64,000 nt of DNA from CAWATZ01 sp963784995 (GTDB lineage Bacteria; Planctomycetota; Planctomycetia; Gemmatales; Gemmataceae), in NCBI GenBank assembly GCA_963784995.1, contig CAWATZ010000024.1, positions 186,001 to 250,000 of the forward strand, given 5' to 3'. Below, in pieces: positions 31,151 to 40,812 of the stretch (its first letter is position 1; each line of letters begins with the position of its first letter). Under the pieces are notes generated by a model. The model saw only the letters and a list, made by a program, of their open reading frames with translations. It did no database searches and was not told the DNA's origin. Position numbers and translations under genes: made by a program.

Positions 31151-33783
31151 ATGGCCAGCGATCCCGTGATTGCAGCGGCGCCGACGACAACGCGATCCCC
31201 GATGATGCAGCAGTACCAGGAGGTCAAGCAGCGCCATCCCGGGATGCTGCTGCTCTTTCACGTCGGCGATTTCTACGAGACGTTCCACGACGACGCCGAG
31301 CTGCTCTCGCGCGTCCTCAACGTGACGTTGACCGCCCGCGAAGGCGTCATCCCTCTGGCGGGGTTTCCTGTCCGCGCCCTGGAAGCGCACCTCCGCACCT
31401 TGCTCCGGGCCGGCCATCGCGTGGCCATCTGCGACCAGGTCGAGGACCCCGCCACGGCCAAGGGGCTGGTCCGCCGGGAAGTGACCCGTGTCGTCACCCC
31501 CGGGACGCTCACCGAGGACACCCTTCTCGATCCGCGTCAGAACAATCATCTGGCCGCCATCACCGCTCCCGGCCAGCACGGACTGGCCGGCCTGGCCTGG
31601 GTGGACCTGTCCACCGGCCGCTTCCACGCCGCCGACGTTCCCCGCGACCGCCTGCTGGACCAGTTGGCCCGGCTGGCTCCCTCCGAGTGTCTCTGTGCCG
31701 AGAAACACCTGGGCGGCGAGATTGGCCAGGTCCTGGATCGGCTGCGTCCCGCACTGTCCAGCCTGTCAGTCACGGCCCGGCCCGACTGGACCTTTGACCG
31801 CGTCTCTGCCCGGGCGGTCCTGTTCAATCACTTCCAGGTCAGCACCCTGGCCGGCTTCGGCTTCGAGGACGACGACCAGTGCCTGCCCGCCGCCGGGGCC
31901 CTGGTGCTGTACCTGCAGGAGACGCTCAAGTCGAGCCTGGCTCACCTGACCCGCTTGCGTCCCTGGTCCGAGAACAGCTTCCTCTTCCTCGACGAGGTGA
32001 CACGCCGCAGCCTGGAGCTGACGCGCACCCAGCGTGACGGCGATCGCAATGGCTCGCTGCTGGCGTGCCTGGATCGCACGGTCACGGCGATGGGCGCCCG
32101 CCTGCTGGCCGAATGGATCCTGGCGCCGCTGGCCGAGCGTGCCAGTATCGAGTGCCGGCTGGAAACGGTGGCCGAACTGGTGGACGACAGCAACCTTCGG
32201 GCCGACCTGCGTCGGTCCTGGGCGACGCCTCCGATTTGCAGCGCTTGACGGCCCGGGTCAGCACCGGCCGGGCTTCCCCGCGCGACCTGGTCATGATCGG
32301 ACGGACCCTCGCCCTGCTGCCGCGGATCAAGGCCAAGGTCACCGCCCGGCGTTCGCAGCTCTTGCGCGAGCTGGAATCCCGGCTGGAGCTGTGCGCGGAC
32401 CTGCGGGAACTGCTGGAGTCGGCCCTGAACGAGGATCCGCCGCTGAACCCGCGGGACGGCGGCGTCATTCGCCGCGGCTACGACGCCGAGTTGGACAGGC
32501 AGCACGAGATTGCCACCGGCGGCAAGGACTGGCTCGCCAAGTACCAGAGCGACCAGATCCGGGAAACCGGCATCGGCAGTCTCAAGGTCGGCTACAACCA
32601 GGTCCACGGCTACTACATCGAGGTCACGCACACCCACAGCCAGCGCATCCCGGACAGCTACCAGCGCCGCCAGACCTTGAAAAACGCCGAGCGCTACATC
32701 ACCCCCGAGCTGAAGGAGCACGAGGAAAAGGTGATGGACGCCCAGGGCAAGATCGGCGTCCGCGAGTTGGAGCTGTTCAACGCCTTGCGCGACCGTGTCA
32801 ACGCCGAGACGGGCCGGCTGCTGCAAACTGCCGAGGTGCTGGCCGCCCTCGACCTGCTGGCCAGCCTCGCCGAGCTGGCCGCCGAGCGCAACTACTGCAA
32901 GCCGCGCATCGTCGAGGAGCCGATCCTGCGCATCACGGACGGCAGGCACCCGATCCTCGACCAGATCCTGCCGCCCGGCACTGTCGTCCCCAACGGCGTC
33001 GTCATGAGCCAGGACGAGGGGTTGTTTCTGCTGATTACCGGACCTAACATGGGAGGAAAGAGCGTATACCTTCGCCAGACCGCCCTGCTGACGCTGCTGG
33101 CCCAGATGGGCAGCTTTGTGCCGGCGCGCGAAGCGACGATCGGCCTGGCCGACCGGATCTTCACACGGGTCGGGGCCAGCGACGAGCTGACGCGGGCGCA
33201 AAGCACGTTCATGGTGGAGATGACCGAGGCGGCCAACATCCTGAACAACGCCACGGCCCGCAGCCTGGTGATCCTGGACGAGATCGGCCGGGGCACCAGC
33301 ACCTTTGACGGCGTGTCGCTGGCCTGGGGCATCACCGAGTTCCTGCACGACACCATCGGCTGCCGGGCCCTGTTCGCGACGCACTACCACGAACTGGCCC
33401 AGCTGGCCGAGCGGCTGACGCGCTTCCGCAATTACAACGCCCAGGTCCACGAGGCGCCCGACGGCATCATCTTCCTGCACAAGATCGCCCCGGGCAGCGC
33501 CGACAAGAGCTACGGCATCCACGTCGCTCAGCGGGCCGGCGTTCCCGCCGCGGTGCTGGAGCGTGCCCGTGAAGTGCTGGCCGAGCTGGAGAAGCACCAC
33601 CTGGAGACGCCCGACCGGCCCGGCACCAGGCTGCGCCGGCCGCGCATCGTCCAGGCCAGCCTGTTTGCCGGCAGCGAGGATCCGGTCTTGCAGGCATTGC
33701 GCGAGTTCGACCTGTCCCGCCACAGCGCGGCGGAGATCGCCGAGCAGGTGCGGCGCTGGCAGCGGGAGCTGGGAGCGAACTGA
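31151..33783 (+). CDS. mutS: DNA mismatch repair protein MutS, with an apparent 1-base frameshift
   Basis: MutS recognises mismatches and starts repair with MutL. The N-terminal mismatch-binding domain has FHVGDFYETFHDDAELLS with the F-x-E motif. The first frame ends after RRSW at 32248. The second phase continues LGDASDLQRLTARVS to the C-terminus. Adding one C in GGTCCTGGG at 32216-32220 restores RRSLGDASDLQRL and a 877-residue protein, normal for MutS. Walker A GPNMGGKS lies near residue 631, followed by VILDEIGRGTSTFDG and the ATHYHEL segment. ATG 31151 is chosen, with GAGAGGA upstream. Single-copy repair genes are rarely broken, so a sequence error is likely. Confidence 0.92.
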
Positions 33784-33855
33784 CGCTCCCGCACGGACGC
33801 GCGGACCTGCTATAACTCAGGTAGGCTTCGCCTGCTCCGCCACGGGAGACAGATC

Positions 33856-34146
33856 ATGGATTTCCCGGAACCTGCCACTTCACGCCGTCAGACCTGTCTG
33901 AGCGTCATCCTCGCCGGCATGCTTGGCATGTTTGTCCTGTTCATGCTGATCCTGATCACGGGAGGTACGATCGTTTACGTGCTCCCGGTGATGGGCGGCG
34001 TGGCACTGCTCATGGGGGTGCATTACCTCTGGTGGGGCAAGACGATGAATGAGGAAACGGCCGGCGAACGCGAGGAGGAGCAACTGCGCCAGCAAGCGGA
34101 GCGAGACGGCTGGCCGTTGCCGGATCCCAACCGGTATGGCGGGTAG
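33856..34146 (+). CDS. Small membrane protein with two transmembrane helices
   Basis: The 96 residues contain two hydrophobic helices (ILAGMLGMFVLFMLILITGG and TIVYVLPVMGGVALLMGVHYLWW). A charged tail follows (KTMNEETAGEREEEQLRQQAERDGWPLPDPN). GGGAG precedes the ATG. No family was recognised. It stands alone between mutS and a convergent DUF1559 gene, 72 bases after mutS. Confidence 0.7.
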   Translation: MDFPEPATSRRQTCLSVILAGMLGMFVLFMLILITGGTIVYVLPVMGGVALLMGVHYLWWGKTMNEETAGEREEEQLRQQAERDGWPLPDPNRYGG

Positions 34147-34159
34147 CGATCTGGAAGCC

Positions 34160-34194
34160 GCAACCTTTTGCAGCCGCAGGCTGCAAAAGGTTGC
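34160..34194. repeat. Perfect 16-base hairpin
   Basis: GCAACCTTTTGCAGCC at 34160-34175 pairs exactly with 34179-34194 around a 3-base loop. It lies between two convergent genes and could end transcription from either side, although no separate T-tract follows. Confidence 0.9.
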
Positions 34195-34229
34195 GCGGAA
34201 TCCGCATTCGTGGCTGGCGCTGCCTGGTC

Positions 34230-34925
34230 TCAGAACCCCAGCGGCAACCCGGCCTCACTGTTGGGGTCGGAGGCGCCGATGAAGCCCTTGGCCTTGTCCA
34301 TGGGGGCGACGTGGACCGAGCCATCAATGAACACCACCTGGCAACCTTTGGCCATGAAGCAGCTGGCATTGCCGTCCCAGGGAGCGATGGCGACGGGGAA
34401 CTTGTCCGGCCCCTTGTCGGAGTTGTACATGACGCTGGTGCCCACGACCTTCTTGGTGCTGCCCTTGCCGCAGGTCGCCTCTGCCGTGCAGATGGTGTTG
34501 GACGTGCCGCGTTTGTTGAAGGTCGCCGGAAAGGTCAGTTTGCCCTCCAGGGGCTTTTTGCTCCAACTGAGCGGAATGGCGTAGCTGTTCGGCTTGCTTT
34601 CCGGGTCGGTGGCGTTCGGGTCGAGCGGGGCAATGAACGTCTTGTAGTTGCTTTCCATGTACGGCAGCAGTTCCTTGAAGAAGTCGGGCGCGTTCTTGCC
34701 GCCCTTGACCACGGCGGGAGGCATCTGGCCGTTGAGGGCCGAGGCGTAGTTCTGGACGGCCAGGCCAATTTGCTTGAGGTTGTTCTGCGACTCGGCGCGG
34801 GCGGCGGCCTCACGCACTTTCTGGACGGCCGGCAGCAGCAGGCCAATCAGGATCGCCAGGATGGCGATGATCACCAGCAGCTCGAACAGGCTGAAACCAC
34901 GGCGATGCGACGCGATGCGGTTCAT
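34230..34925 (-). CDS. DUF1559 protein with type IV pilin-like N-terminus (copy 2)
   Basis: ATG 34925 with AAGGAG upstream starts MNRIASHRRGFSLFELLVIIAILAILIGLLLPAVQKV, the prepilin-type leader. The protein then has ESQNNLKQIGLAVQNY, a central variable region, SNTICTAEATCGKGSTKKV and the terminal CQVVFIDGSVHVAPMD. Length is 231 residues, on the short side for the family. It lies between the small membrane protein and a prenyltransferase-repeat gene, with a family C repeat downstream of the latter. Confidence 0.92.
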   Translation of the reverse strand: MNRIASHRRGFSLFELLVIIAILAILIGLLLPAVQKVREAAARAESQNNLKQIGLAVQNYASALNGQMPPAVVKGGKNAPDFFKELLPYMESNYKTFIAPLDPNATDPESKPNSYAIPLSWSKKPLEGKLTFPATFNKRGTSNTICTAEATCGKGSTKKVVGTSVMYNSDKGPDKFPVAIAPWDGNASCFMAKGCQVVFIDGSVHVAPMDKAKGFIGASDPNSEAGLPLGF

Positions 34926-35014
34926 CGAAGCCACTCCTTCTGTAAAGGTCAGAGCAATCTCCAATCGGTCGTTCTTCAGTGAAACAGATTTTCCGCGAAA
35001 TGCAAGCGTTCCGA

Positions 35015-35065
35015 AGCCGCTTGCGGCTTAGCGCACCACCCGGCTCCGCTAAGCCACAAGCGGCT
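35015..35065. repeat. 19-base inverted repeat (family C)
   Basis: The arms at 35015-35033 and 35047-35065 pair with one mismatch. The core AGCCGCTTGCGGCTTAGCG is the same as in the element at 5898-5950. It lies between two genes on the minus strand and ends 14 bases from the stop of the upstream gene. Confidence 0.9.
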
Positions 35066-35079
35066 GGGAAAACCGCCTC

Positions 35080-36198
35080 TCACTTCGCCGCCGGCCCCTT
35101 GACGTACGACAGCGTCAGCAAACCAAACGCCGTCGCGATGTTGGGGTCGGCCTCGCCGAAGGCCCGGTCGCCGGCGTTGGTGAAACTGCCGTCGGGTTTC
35201 TGCTTCTTCTTCAGCACCTCGTACAGCTCCTTGCGCCAGTCGTGCTTGTTGCCCTTGGCATCCTCGAACTGTGGCTCGCCCAGCGCGTCCAGGGCCTTGG
35301 CGAAGGTGTGGTAGTAATAGTACAGGCCCGCCTGGCCCATGCCGGGGTTCTCGTCCAGCGTGTAGTGCCGTTTAATCCACCCTATCGCACCCTTGACGCG
35401 CGGATCTTTCCTGTCCACGCCCGCATAGAGGAAGCTCTTCAGGCCGGCGTAGGTCATCGCCCCCATTGACCGCAGGCCGCCGTCGGGTGTCTTGTGCTTG
35501 CTGTCGTCCGGATCGACAGGTGTGTAGGTCAGGCCGCCCTCGTCGTCCTTGCTGGTTTTCTTCGCGAACGGCTGATCGTTGGTCTCGCCGGGCAGGTTCT
35601 GGCAGCGGTTGACGAACTTCAGGGCCTGCTGCACCGCCGGGTCGTCCCTGGGCACCCCGGCCGCCTGCATCGCGTCCAGAAAGAACTGCGTGTTGGACAG
35701 GTCAGGCCGTTCCTTGGCGCCGTAGCCGACGCCGCCGGTCTTGACGCCCTCGCCTTCCCCATACTGGAGGCCCTTGAGGAACTTGCTGGCGTTCTTCAGG
35801 ATGGCGTCGTACTTGCCGCCCTTGTTGGCCTCGTGGAAGGCCATCACGGCCACGCTGGTCGTGTAATTGGCCAGCCGCTTGTCGTAGATGCCGCCATCGT
35901 TCTTGACGCTCTTTTCCAGAAAGGCGATCGCTTTGCTGACCACCGGATCGTCCGCGGTGTAACCATTGCGCAGCAGGCCGGCCACGACCAGGGCGGTGAC
36001 GCCCGGTCCGGTCGCCCGCGCCGAGAAACTGCCGTCCTGGGCCTGCTGCTTCTTGAGGTACTCGTGGGTCTTCTCGAGCAGGGCCTTGACGTCCCCGGCG
36101 TCCACGCCGGCCTCGGCGGCCTGCGTGGTTTGGCACGGACTCGCGGCCAGGACAAACAGGGCCAGCAGGATACCGCCTCGCGATAGCACTCGGGTCAC
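35080..36198 (-). CDS. Secreted prenyltransferase/squalene-oxidase-repeat (terpene-cyclase-like) protein
   Basis: The body is an alpha/alpha toroid with QxxDGSF-like repeats (QQAQDGSFSA near residue 60, KKQKPDGSFTNAGDRAFGEADPNIATAFGLL at the end) and GVTALVVAGLLRNG helices. These repeats occur in terpene cyclases and in non-catalytic planctomycete proteins. The catalytic DxDD motif of squalene-hopene cyclase is not seen. GTG 36198 is chosen because AAGGAG lies 7 bases upstream and a signal peptide follows (VLSRGGILLALFVLAASPCQ ... AAEA). This gives 372 residues. It is probably a periplasmic binding or scaffold protein, not a cyclase. Confidence 0.8.
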   Translation of the reverse strand: MTRVLSRGGILLALFVLAASPCQTTQAAEAGVDAGDVKALLEKTHEYLKKQQAQDGSFSARATGPGVTALVVAGLLRNGYTADDPVVSKAIAFLEKSVKNDGGIYDKRLANYTTSVAVMAFHEANKGGKYDAILKNASKFLKGLQYGEGEGVKTGGVGYGAKERPDLSNTQFFLDAMQAAGVPRDDPAVQQALKFVNRCQNLPGETNDQPFAKKTSKDDEGGLTYTPVDPDDSKHKTPDGGLRSMGAMTYAGLKSFLYAGVDRKDPRVKGAIGWIKRHYTLDENPGMGQAGLYYYYHTFAKALDALGEPQFEDAKGNKHDWRKELYEVLKKKQKPDGSFTNAGDRAFGEADPNIATAFGLLTLSYVKGPAAK

Positions 36199-36536
36199 TG
36201 TTCTTCTCCTTGGGATAACCAGGGCGACGATTGGCCGAATCGGGCCTGGGCGCCCCTCGTTCTTGTCCACGTGCTACTCTATTAACTGTGGGACGCCCTG
36301 GCTCCGGCAACGGCTGCCGGCAGCGTCTCCTTCGCGGCCCGGACTCCCGGCCGCGGAATTTTTTTGGGCTGGACTATTTTTTCTTCAGCGAGGCTGCTAT
36401 ACTCCAAACTTCTTTCTGGGCCTCGCGACGGTTTGTGGTTGCCCATCCCTCCACATCCCTTGTTCGGTCCGATCGATTGTGTTTCCGAGTGCTGCTCGCC
36501 CCGAGGCTGCTGCACTTACTACTTTTCGGAGGTTCT
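36199..36536 (+). promoter_or_regulatory. Divergent intergenic region with a candidate promoter for the RRM gene
   Basis: This 338-base region is richer in A/T than its surroundings between 36350 and 36420. An extended -10 (TGCTATACT, hexamer 36398-36403) is visible with a weak -35 at about 36375-36380. A leader of roughly 130 bases would follow. Long leaders are common for cold-inducible RNA-binding proteins. No ORF is supported here. Confidence 0.4.
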
Positions 36537-36914
36537 ATGGGCAAGAAGTTGTATGTCGGCAACCTCAGCTACGGTGTGACCGACGACGTGCTGGAGCAAA
36601 TGTTCGCGCAGCACGGCACGGTGCAATCGGCGCAGGTGATCATGGACCGGGACACCGGCCGCTCCAAGGGCTTTGGTTTCGTGGAGATGTCCACCGACCA
36701 GGAGGCCCAGGCGGCCATCGCGGCCCTCAACTCGAAGGAAGTCGATGGCCGGTCACTGACGGTCAACGAGGCCCGACCCAAGACCGAGGGCGGTGGTGGT
36801 CGCGGCGGCTACGGCGGCGGCGGTGGCGGCGGTGGCCGTCGCGGTGGCGGCGGCGGCGGCTACGGCGGTGGCGGCGGCGGCTACGGTGGTGGCGGCCGGG
36901 GTGGCCGATACTGA
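36537..36914 (+). CDS. Glycine-rich RRM RNA-binding protein
   Basis: Residues 1-80 form an RRM with RNP2 LYVGNL (5-10) and RNP1 KGFGFVEM (44-51), both with the aromatic residues that stack on RNA. The last ~40 residues are a glycine/arginine/tyrosine tail of RGG and GGYGGG units. This layout is shared with cyanobacterial Rbp and plant GRP proteins, which act as RNA chaperones, often in the cold. GGAGG stands upstream of ATG 36537. Length is 125 residues. A long inverted repeat follows after 22 bases. Confidence 0.93.
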   Translation: MGKKLYVGNLSYGVTDDVLEQMFAQHGTVQSAQVIMDRDTGRSKGFGFVEMSTDQEAQAAIAALNSKEVDGRSLTVNEARPKTEGGGGRGGYGGGGGGGGRRGGGGGGYGGGGGGYGGGGRGGRY

Positions 36915-36936
36915 GAGTTTGTCGTCTCGGAGTCTC

Positions 36937-37007
36937 GTAGGGTGGGCCGAGCGCAGCGAGGCCCACCACGCCCGTCGGTGGGCCTCGCTGCGCTTGGCCC
37001 ACCCTAC
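36937..37007. repeat. 31-base inverted repeat with GTAGGGTGGGCCGAGCGCAG core (family H)
   Basis: The arms at 36937-36967 and 36977-37007 pair with one mismatch around 9 bases. A decayed single arm lies at about 37215-37242, upstream of mnmA. It could end the RRM transcript. Confidence 0.93.
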
Positions 37008-37204
37008 CTTTTCTTCTTCCCCCTCGCATCACCCCCAGCACACCAATCCCGGTTCAAACGCGCTGTCAGCGCCTCCGGATCGAGGACCTCGTCGGCCCGG
37101 CTGACCTCGATTGGCGGAGCGCCCCGGGCCCGGAGCTGCTGCTTGAGCCGGCCGCGGGCACCGGTGGTCTCCATCAGCTGGCGAATCCGTCTGGATTGGC
37201 TCAC
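37004..37204 (-). CDS. Possible small basic protein, 66 residues
   Basis: From GTG 37204 the minus strand encodes VSQSRRIRQLMETTGARGRL ... ALTARLNRDWCAGGDARGKKKR. The composition is compatible with a real small basic protein, and the frame ends at the border of the family H repeat. No family and no strong ribosome binding site were recognised. The ATG at 37174 would give a 56-residue version. It is divergent to mnmA with 60 bases between them. It may equally be a chance frame. Confidence 0.35.
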   Translation of the reverse strand: MSQSRRIRQLMETTGARGRLKQQLRARGAPPIEVSRADEVLDPEALTARLNRDWCAGGDARGKKKR

Positions 37205-37264
37205 GTATAATCGTAAGGTGGGCCGAGCGCGGCGAGGCCTACCAGCAACCCCGAGGAAACAACC

Positions 37265-38338
37265 ATGGCACGAGTGGTCCTGGCCATGAGTGGCGGTGTC
37301 GATAGCTCCGTGGCGGCGTACCTGCTCAAGCAGCAGGGGCACGACGTCATCGGTCTGTTCATGCGCACGGGGGTTCATGGCGCGGAAGACGGGCGGGCCG
37401 ACCACAAGAAGGGCTGCTGCAGTGCCGTGGACGCCGGCGACGCCCGCCGGGTGGCGGATCGGCTCGACATTCCCTTCTACGCCCTCGACTTCGAGAGCGA
37501 GTTCAACCGGATCATCGATTATTTCGCCGACGAGTACCTCTCGGGACGGACGCCCAATCCCTGCGTGGTCTGCAACAGCTGGCTCAAGTTCGGGCAGCTG
37601 TGGACTTACGGGCAGCAGCTCCAGGCCGATTTCATCGCCACCGGCCATTACGCCCGCCTCGTGGAGCAACACGGCGAGCCGCAGTTGCATCGGGCCAGCG
37701 ATCCGGACAAGGATCAGTCCTACGTCCTGTACGGCCTGAAGCGATCGCTGCTGCCCCGGCTGCTGTTCCCGATCGGCGGCTACCGCAAGGAGGAGGTCCG
37801 CGCCCTGGCCCGATCGGCCGGGCTGGCGGTGGCCGACAAGCCCGACAGCGTCGAGATCTGCTTCGTCCCCGACGGCGATCACGCCGGCCTGATCCGCCAG
37901 CGCCGGCCGGACTCCGGGGTGCCTGGCCACATCGTCGATTCGTCCGGCACGGTGCTGGGCGAGCATGACGGCATCGAGCGCTTCACCATCGGTCAGCGCA
38001 AGGGGCTGGGCGTGGCCACGGGAGAGCGGCGCTACGTGCTGCGGATCGTGCCGGCCACCGGTGAAGTGATTGTCGGAGAGCGAGAGGAGTTGCTGGCCGA
38101 GGGCTTGCGGGCCAGCCAGGTCAACTGGTTGATCGACCCGCCGGCCAGGCCGCTTGCCTGTCAGGTCAAGATCCGCTATCGCCACGTGCCGGCCGCGGCG
38201 ACGCTGGTTGTCTTGCCCGATGACCAGGTCCGGATAGAATTTGCCACGCCGCAGAGCGCGGTCACGCCAGGGCAGGCGGTGGTGTTCTACGACGGCACGC
38301 GCGTCCTGGGCGGCGGCTGGATCGAGGAGGCGCTCTGA
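37265..38338 (+). CDS. mnmA: tRNA-uridine 2-sulfurtransferase MnmA
   Basis: MnmA makes the 2-thio group of s2U34 in tRNA-Lys, -Glu and -Gln, using ATP and a persulfide sulfur. The PP-loop motif SGGVDSS is at residues 10-16. The two catalytic cysteines are C103 (NPCVVCN) and C199 (EICFVPDGD). The conserved GHYARLV, DKDQSYVLYGL and FTIGQRKGLGV segments are present. Length is 357 residues, typical for the family. A family D hairpin starts 4 bases after the stop and precedes the next gene. Confidence 0.95.
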   Translation: MARVVLAMSGGVDSSVAAYLLKQQGHDVIGLFMRTGVHGAEDGRADHKKGCCSAVDAGDARRVADRLDIPFYALDFESEFNRIIDYFADEYLSGRTPNPCVVCNSWLKFGQLWTYGQQLQADFIATGHYARLVEQHGEPQLHRASDPDKDQSYVLYGLKRSLLPRLLFPIGGYRKEEVRALARSAGLAVADKPDSVEICFVPDGDHAGLIRQRRPDSGVPGHIVDSSGTVLGEHDGIERFTIGQRKGLGVATGERRYVLRIVPATGEVIVGEREELLAEGLRASQVNWLIDPPARPLACQVKIRYRHVPAAATLVVLPDDQVRIEFATPQSAVTPGQAVVFYDGTRVLGGGWIEEAL

Positions 38339-38342
38339 CTCT

Positions 38343-38374
38343 TTCTCCCCTCTCCCCTTCGGGAGAGGGGAGAA
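38343..38374. repeat. TTCTCCCCTCTCCC hairpin (family D)
   Basis: TTCTCCCCTCTCCC (38343-38356) pairs with 38361-38374 around CTTC. It sits between the mnmA stop and the next start codon. Confidence 0.88.
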
Positions 38375-38391
38375 AAGCACAAGGAGATACA

Positions 38392-39054
38392 ATGCGACAC
38401 CTGGGAATGCTTGTCGTCGTTGGGCTGCTTGCTGGTGTGGTCCTGGCGGAGGAAAAAGGCAAAAGTCCCACACCCCGCTCCGTCTTCCTTAAGTTAGACG
38501 AGGGCAAGGTGCCGACCGGTTGGAAGGCGGTGAAGACCGGCGAGGGGATCGGCAGCATCTGGAAGGTAACTGCCGACCCCACCGCACCGGCGAAGACCGG
38601 CTACGCTCTGGCCCAGGTCAACGCCGATCCGAAGGCGATGTTCAACATTTGCGTCGTGGAAAGGGAGGAGTATCGCGATCTGACACTGAGCGTGGCATTC
38701 AAGGCGATCAAGGGCAAAAAGGATCAGGGAGGCGGCCTGGTGTGGCGCTACCAGGATGCGAAGAACTACTACATCGCCCGGATGAACCCGCTGGAGGATA
38801 ACTTCCGCGTCTACAAGGTCGTGGACGGCAAGCGGATGCAGCTGGCCACCACGCAAGATAACGTCAAGGTGGCCGTGGGCACCTGGCACACTCTGACGAT
38901 CAAGCAGATGGGCAAGAAGATCGAGTGCTCGCTGGACGGCAAGAAAATGCTGGAGGCGGAGGACGCCACGTTTCCGCAGGCGGGCCTGATTGGTGTGTGG
39001 AGCAAGGCCGACGCCCAGACGCACTTTGACGAACTGACGGTCAAGGGAGAGTAA
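38392..39054 (+). CDS. Secreted DUF1080/concanavalin-like protein
   Basis: A short signal peptide (MRHLGMLVVVGLLAGVVLAEE) is followed by ~200 residues of a jelly-roll type domain. Its visible segments are GGGLVWRYQDAKNYYIARMNPLEDN, FRVYKVVDGKRMQLAT, VGTWHTLTIKQMGKKIECSLDGK and AGLIGVWSKADAQTHFDELTV. This is the pattern of the DUF1080 / 3-keto-disaccharide hydrolase group, which planctomycetes use in the periplasm on sugars. No catalytic residue could be named with certainty. AAGGAG precedes the ATG. Length is 220 residues. Confidence 0.75.
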   Translation: MRHLGMLVVVGLLAGVVLAEEKGKSPTPRSVFLKLDEGKVPTGWKAVKTGEGIGSIWKVTADPTAPAKTGYALAQVNADPKAMFNICVVEREEYRDLTLSVAFKAIKGKKDQGGGLVWRYQDAKNYYIARMNPLEDNFRVYKVVDGKRMQLATTQDNVKVAVGTWHTLTIKQMGKKIECSLDGKKMLEAEDATFPQAGLIGVWSKADAQTHFDELTVKGE

Positions 39055-39211
39055 GACGTCCGGTCACGTACCGGGCTCCTGTCCAAGGATTTCCGAGAGA
39101 AAATGAGAAAAATGGTCCGCAGGCGCGACAATTCTCTTGCAATGTACCTCGAAGCTCTCTAGACTCCTCTGTGGGAAGGTCCGCCGCTCGGATCCTGAAG
39201 CACTCGCAGCA

Positions 39212-39619
39212 ATGAGAGCGTTTGCCGCCAGCATTTGGTTACGTTTCAGCTTGGGGCTGTTTCTGGCTTTCCTGGCTGGCGAGGTGTTCGCGCCTGCAGT
39301 GGCGCAAGCGAGCTGCGGCGATTACGTGGTGTTCGGCCGGGGTACACAGCACGGCCAGACGTCAATGGCTCACCAATCCCCACTCCCGTTCCCAGGACAT
39401 CACAGCCTGCCGAAGCCCTGTTCTGGTCCGACCTGCTCGGGTCGCCACGCTCCCTGGCAGCCGGCTCCAGCGCCCGCTCCTCCTTCTTCCGACGATCGCT
39501 GGACCACAGCTCAACCTGCACTGTTTGCAGGCGATGCCGGCTCGACTTTCCTGTGCATTCCCGAGCCGCTGTTCCAGCCGAAGTTCCATCCCTTCTCCGT
39601 TTACCACCCTCCTCGCTGA
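39212..39619 (+). CDS. Secreted proline- and histidine-rich protein
   Basis: From ATG 39212 the frame gives a clear signal peptide (MRAFAASIWLRFSLGLFLAFLAGEVFAPAVAQA). The 100-residue mature part is rich in proline, serine and histidine, with cysteines in ASCGDYVVFG and PKPCSGPTCSGRH. No family was recognised, but the SCGDYV start looks conserved rather than random. No strong ribosome binding site is present. It lies 226 bases upstream of a DUF1559 gene on the same strand. Confidence 0.5.
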   Translation: MRAFAASIWLRFSLGLFLAFLAGEVFAPAVAQASCGDYVVFGRGTQHGQTSMAHQSPLPFPGHHSLPKPCSGPTCSGRHAPWQPAPAPAPPSSDDRWTTAQPALFAGDAGSTFLCIPEPLFQPKFHPFSVYHPPR

Positions 39620-39845
39620 AACCGTTCGCACCATCGCTCAGTGACAACGCCGTGTCGTGAATCGTTTCGTCGGGACCGTGGCTCTCCGGAGTGGTGCGCT
39701 CGCGCTCACCCGGAAGGCAAGCTCACGTCTCCGACGGAGAGAAGCGCTCCCGATCCCACGTTGGCGTGGGACCAGTCTGGGCTGGTCGGGAGCTGTCCCC
39801 TGGTGCCGAACGGGTTTGTTCCTTGTTCCGAGGAGTTATCCATCC

Positions 39846-40781
39846 ATGTCGCGCTCACGTTCCGCCTTTACCCTGATCGAATTGCTGGTTGTCATCGCCA
39901 TCATTGCCATCCTGATCGGCCTGCTGCTCCCTGCCGTGCAGAAGGTCCGCGAAGCGGCGGCGCGGATGTCGTGTGAGAACAACCTCAAGCAGATCGGTGT
40001 GGCCTTGCACAATTACCACAGCGCTTACCAGACTCTGCCGCCGGGCTCGAACACGTCCGGCTTCACGGTGGTGGCCTTGCTGCTGCCGTTCCTCGAGCAG
40101 ACCACCGTCTACAACGAAATCAATTTCAACGCCTCGCCCGACAACTCCGGTGCCAATGGCGTTCCCAACGGCACCTCGATCAAGATCCTGCTTTGCCCCT
40201 CCGACCCCTTTGCCGCTCTCCCGCCGGGCATGGGCGGGAACAATTATTTCGCCAATTACGGGACCAACATCCACTTCTTCGGCAATTCCACGGTAGCCAA
40301 CGGCGTCTTCGCCCTCCGCGACAGCGGCATCTCGCTGCTCAACATTACCGATGGGACCAGTAACACCGCGGCCTTCTCCGAGTTGCTCAAGGGGGATTTC
40401 AACAACGCCACCTACAGCAGGGCCGACTGGATCAACGTCAGTGCCGTGGGCTTGCCGAGCACCGCCGACCAGGCCTATTCGATCTGCCAGCAAGCGAACC
40501 CGCAGAACCTCAGCTACCAATGCTTTTCAGCCGGGGGCGAGTGGCTCGGCGACGACCAGACCGGCACCGCGTACACGCACGTGGTTCCCCCCAACACGAC
40601 CAGCTGCGTCTGGCTGGCGAACTTGACCTTCGCCACCACGGCCAGCAGCGCTCACCCCAATGGCGTCAACGTGCTCCTGTGCGATGGCTCGGTCCGCTTT
40701 GCCTCCAATGCGGTCAGCCTGAACACCTGGCGAGCGCTGGGCACACGCAGCGGCAACGACGTTGTGGGCCCTGATTTCTGA
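39846..40781 (+). CDS. DUF1559 protein with type IV pilin-like N-terminus (copy 3)
   Basis: ATG 39846 with GAGGAG upstream starts MSRSRSAFTLIELLVVIAIIAILIGLLLPAVQKV, the classic prepilin cleavage and helix. CENNLKQIGVALHNYHSAYQTLPPG, LLCPSDPFAAL, the glycosylation-like NITDGTSNTAAFSE and the C-terminal VNVLLCDGSVRFASNAVSL follow. Length is 311 residues, normal for the family. A lipoprotein gene starts 31 bases downstream, a common arrangement for these genes in planctomycetes. Confidence 0.95.
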   Translation: MSRSRSAFTLIELLVVIAIIAILIGLLLPAVQKVREAAARMSCENNLKQIGVALHNYHSAYQTLPPGSNTSGFTVVALLLPFLEQTTVYNEINFNASPDNSGANGVPNGTSIKILLCPSDPFAALPPGMGGNNYFANYGTNIHFFGNSTVANGVFALRDSGISLLNITDGTSNTAAFSELLKGDFNNATYSRADWINVSAVGLPSTADQAYSICQQANPQNLSYQCFSAGGEWLGDDQTGTAYTHVVPPNTTSCVWLANLTFATTASSAHPNGVNVLLCDGSVRFASNAVSLNTWRALGTRSGNDVVGPDF

Positions 40782-40812
40782 TTTCCCGGCCGGGTTTTGT
40801 TGAGGTGCAACC

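Noticed and set aside
36785..36910. GGCGGC-rich tract as a microsatellite or CRISPR-like repeat
   Set aside because: It encodes the glycine-rich tail of the RRM protein and keeps codon phase throughout.
37206..37211. TATAAT upstream of mnmA as a promoter
   Set aside because: The hexamer is perfect, but no -35 element is found at 16-18 bases and a repeat fragment lies directly downstream; left unassigned.
37205..38473. Long minus-strand frame across mnmA
   Set aside because: Antisense shadow of mnmA. Only the short part 37004-37204 outside mnmA was kept, as a low-confidence candidate.
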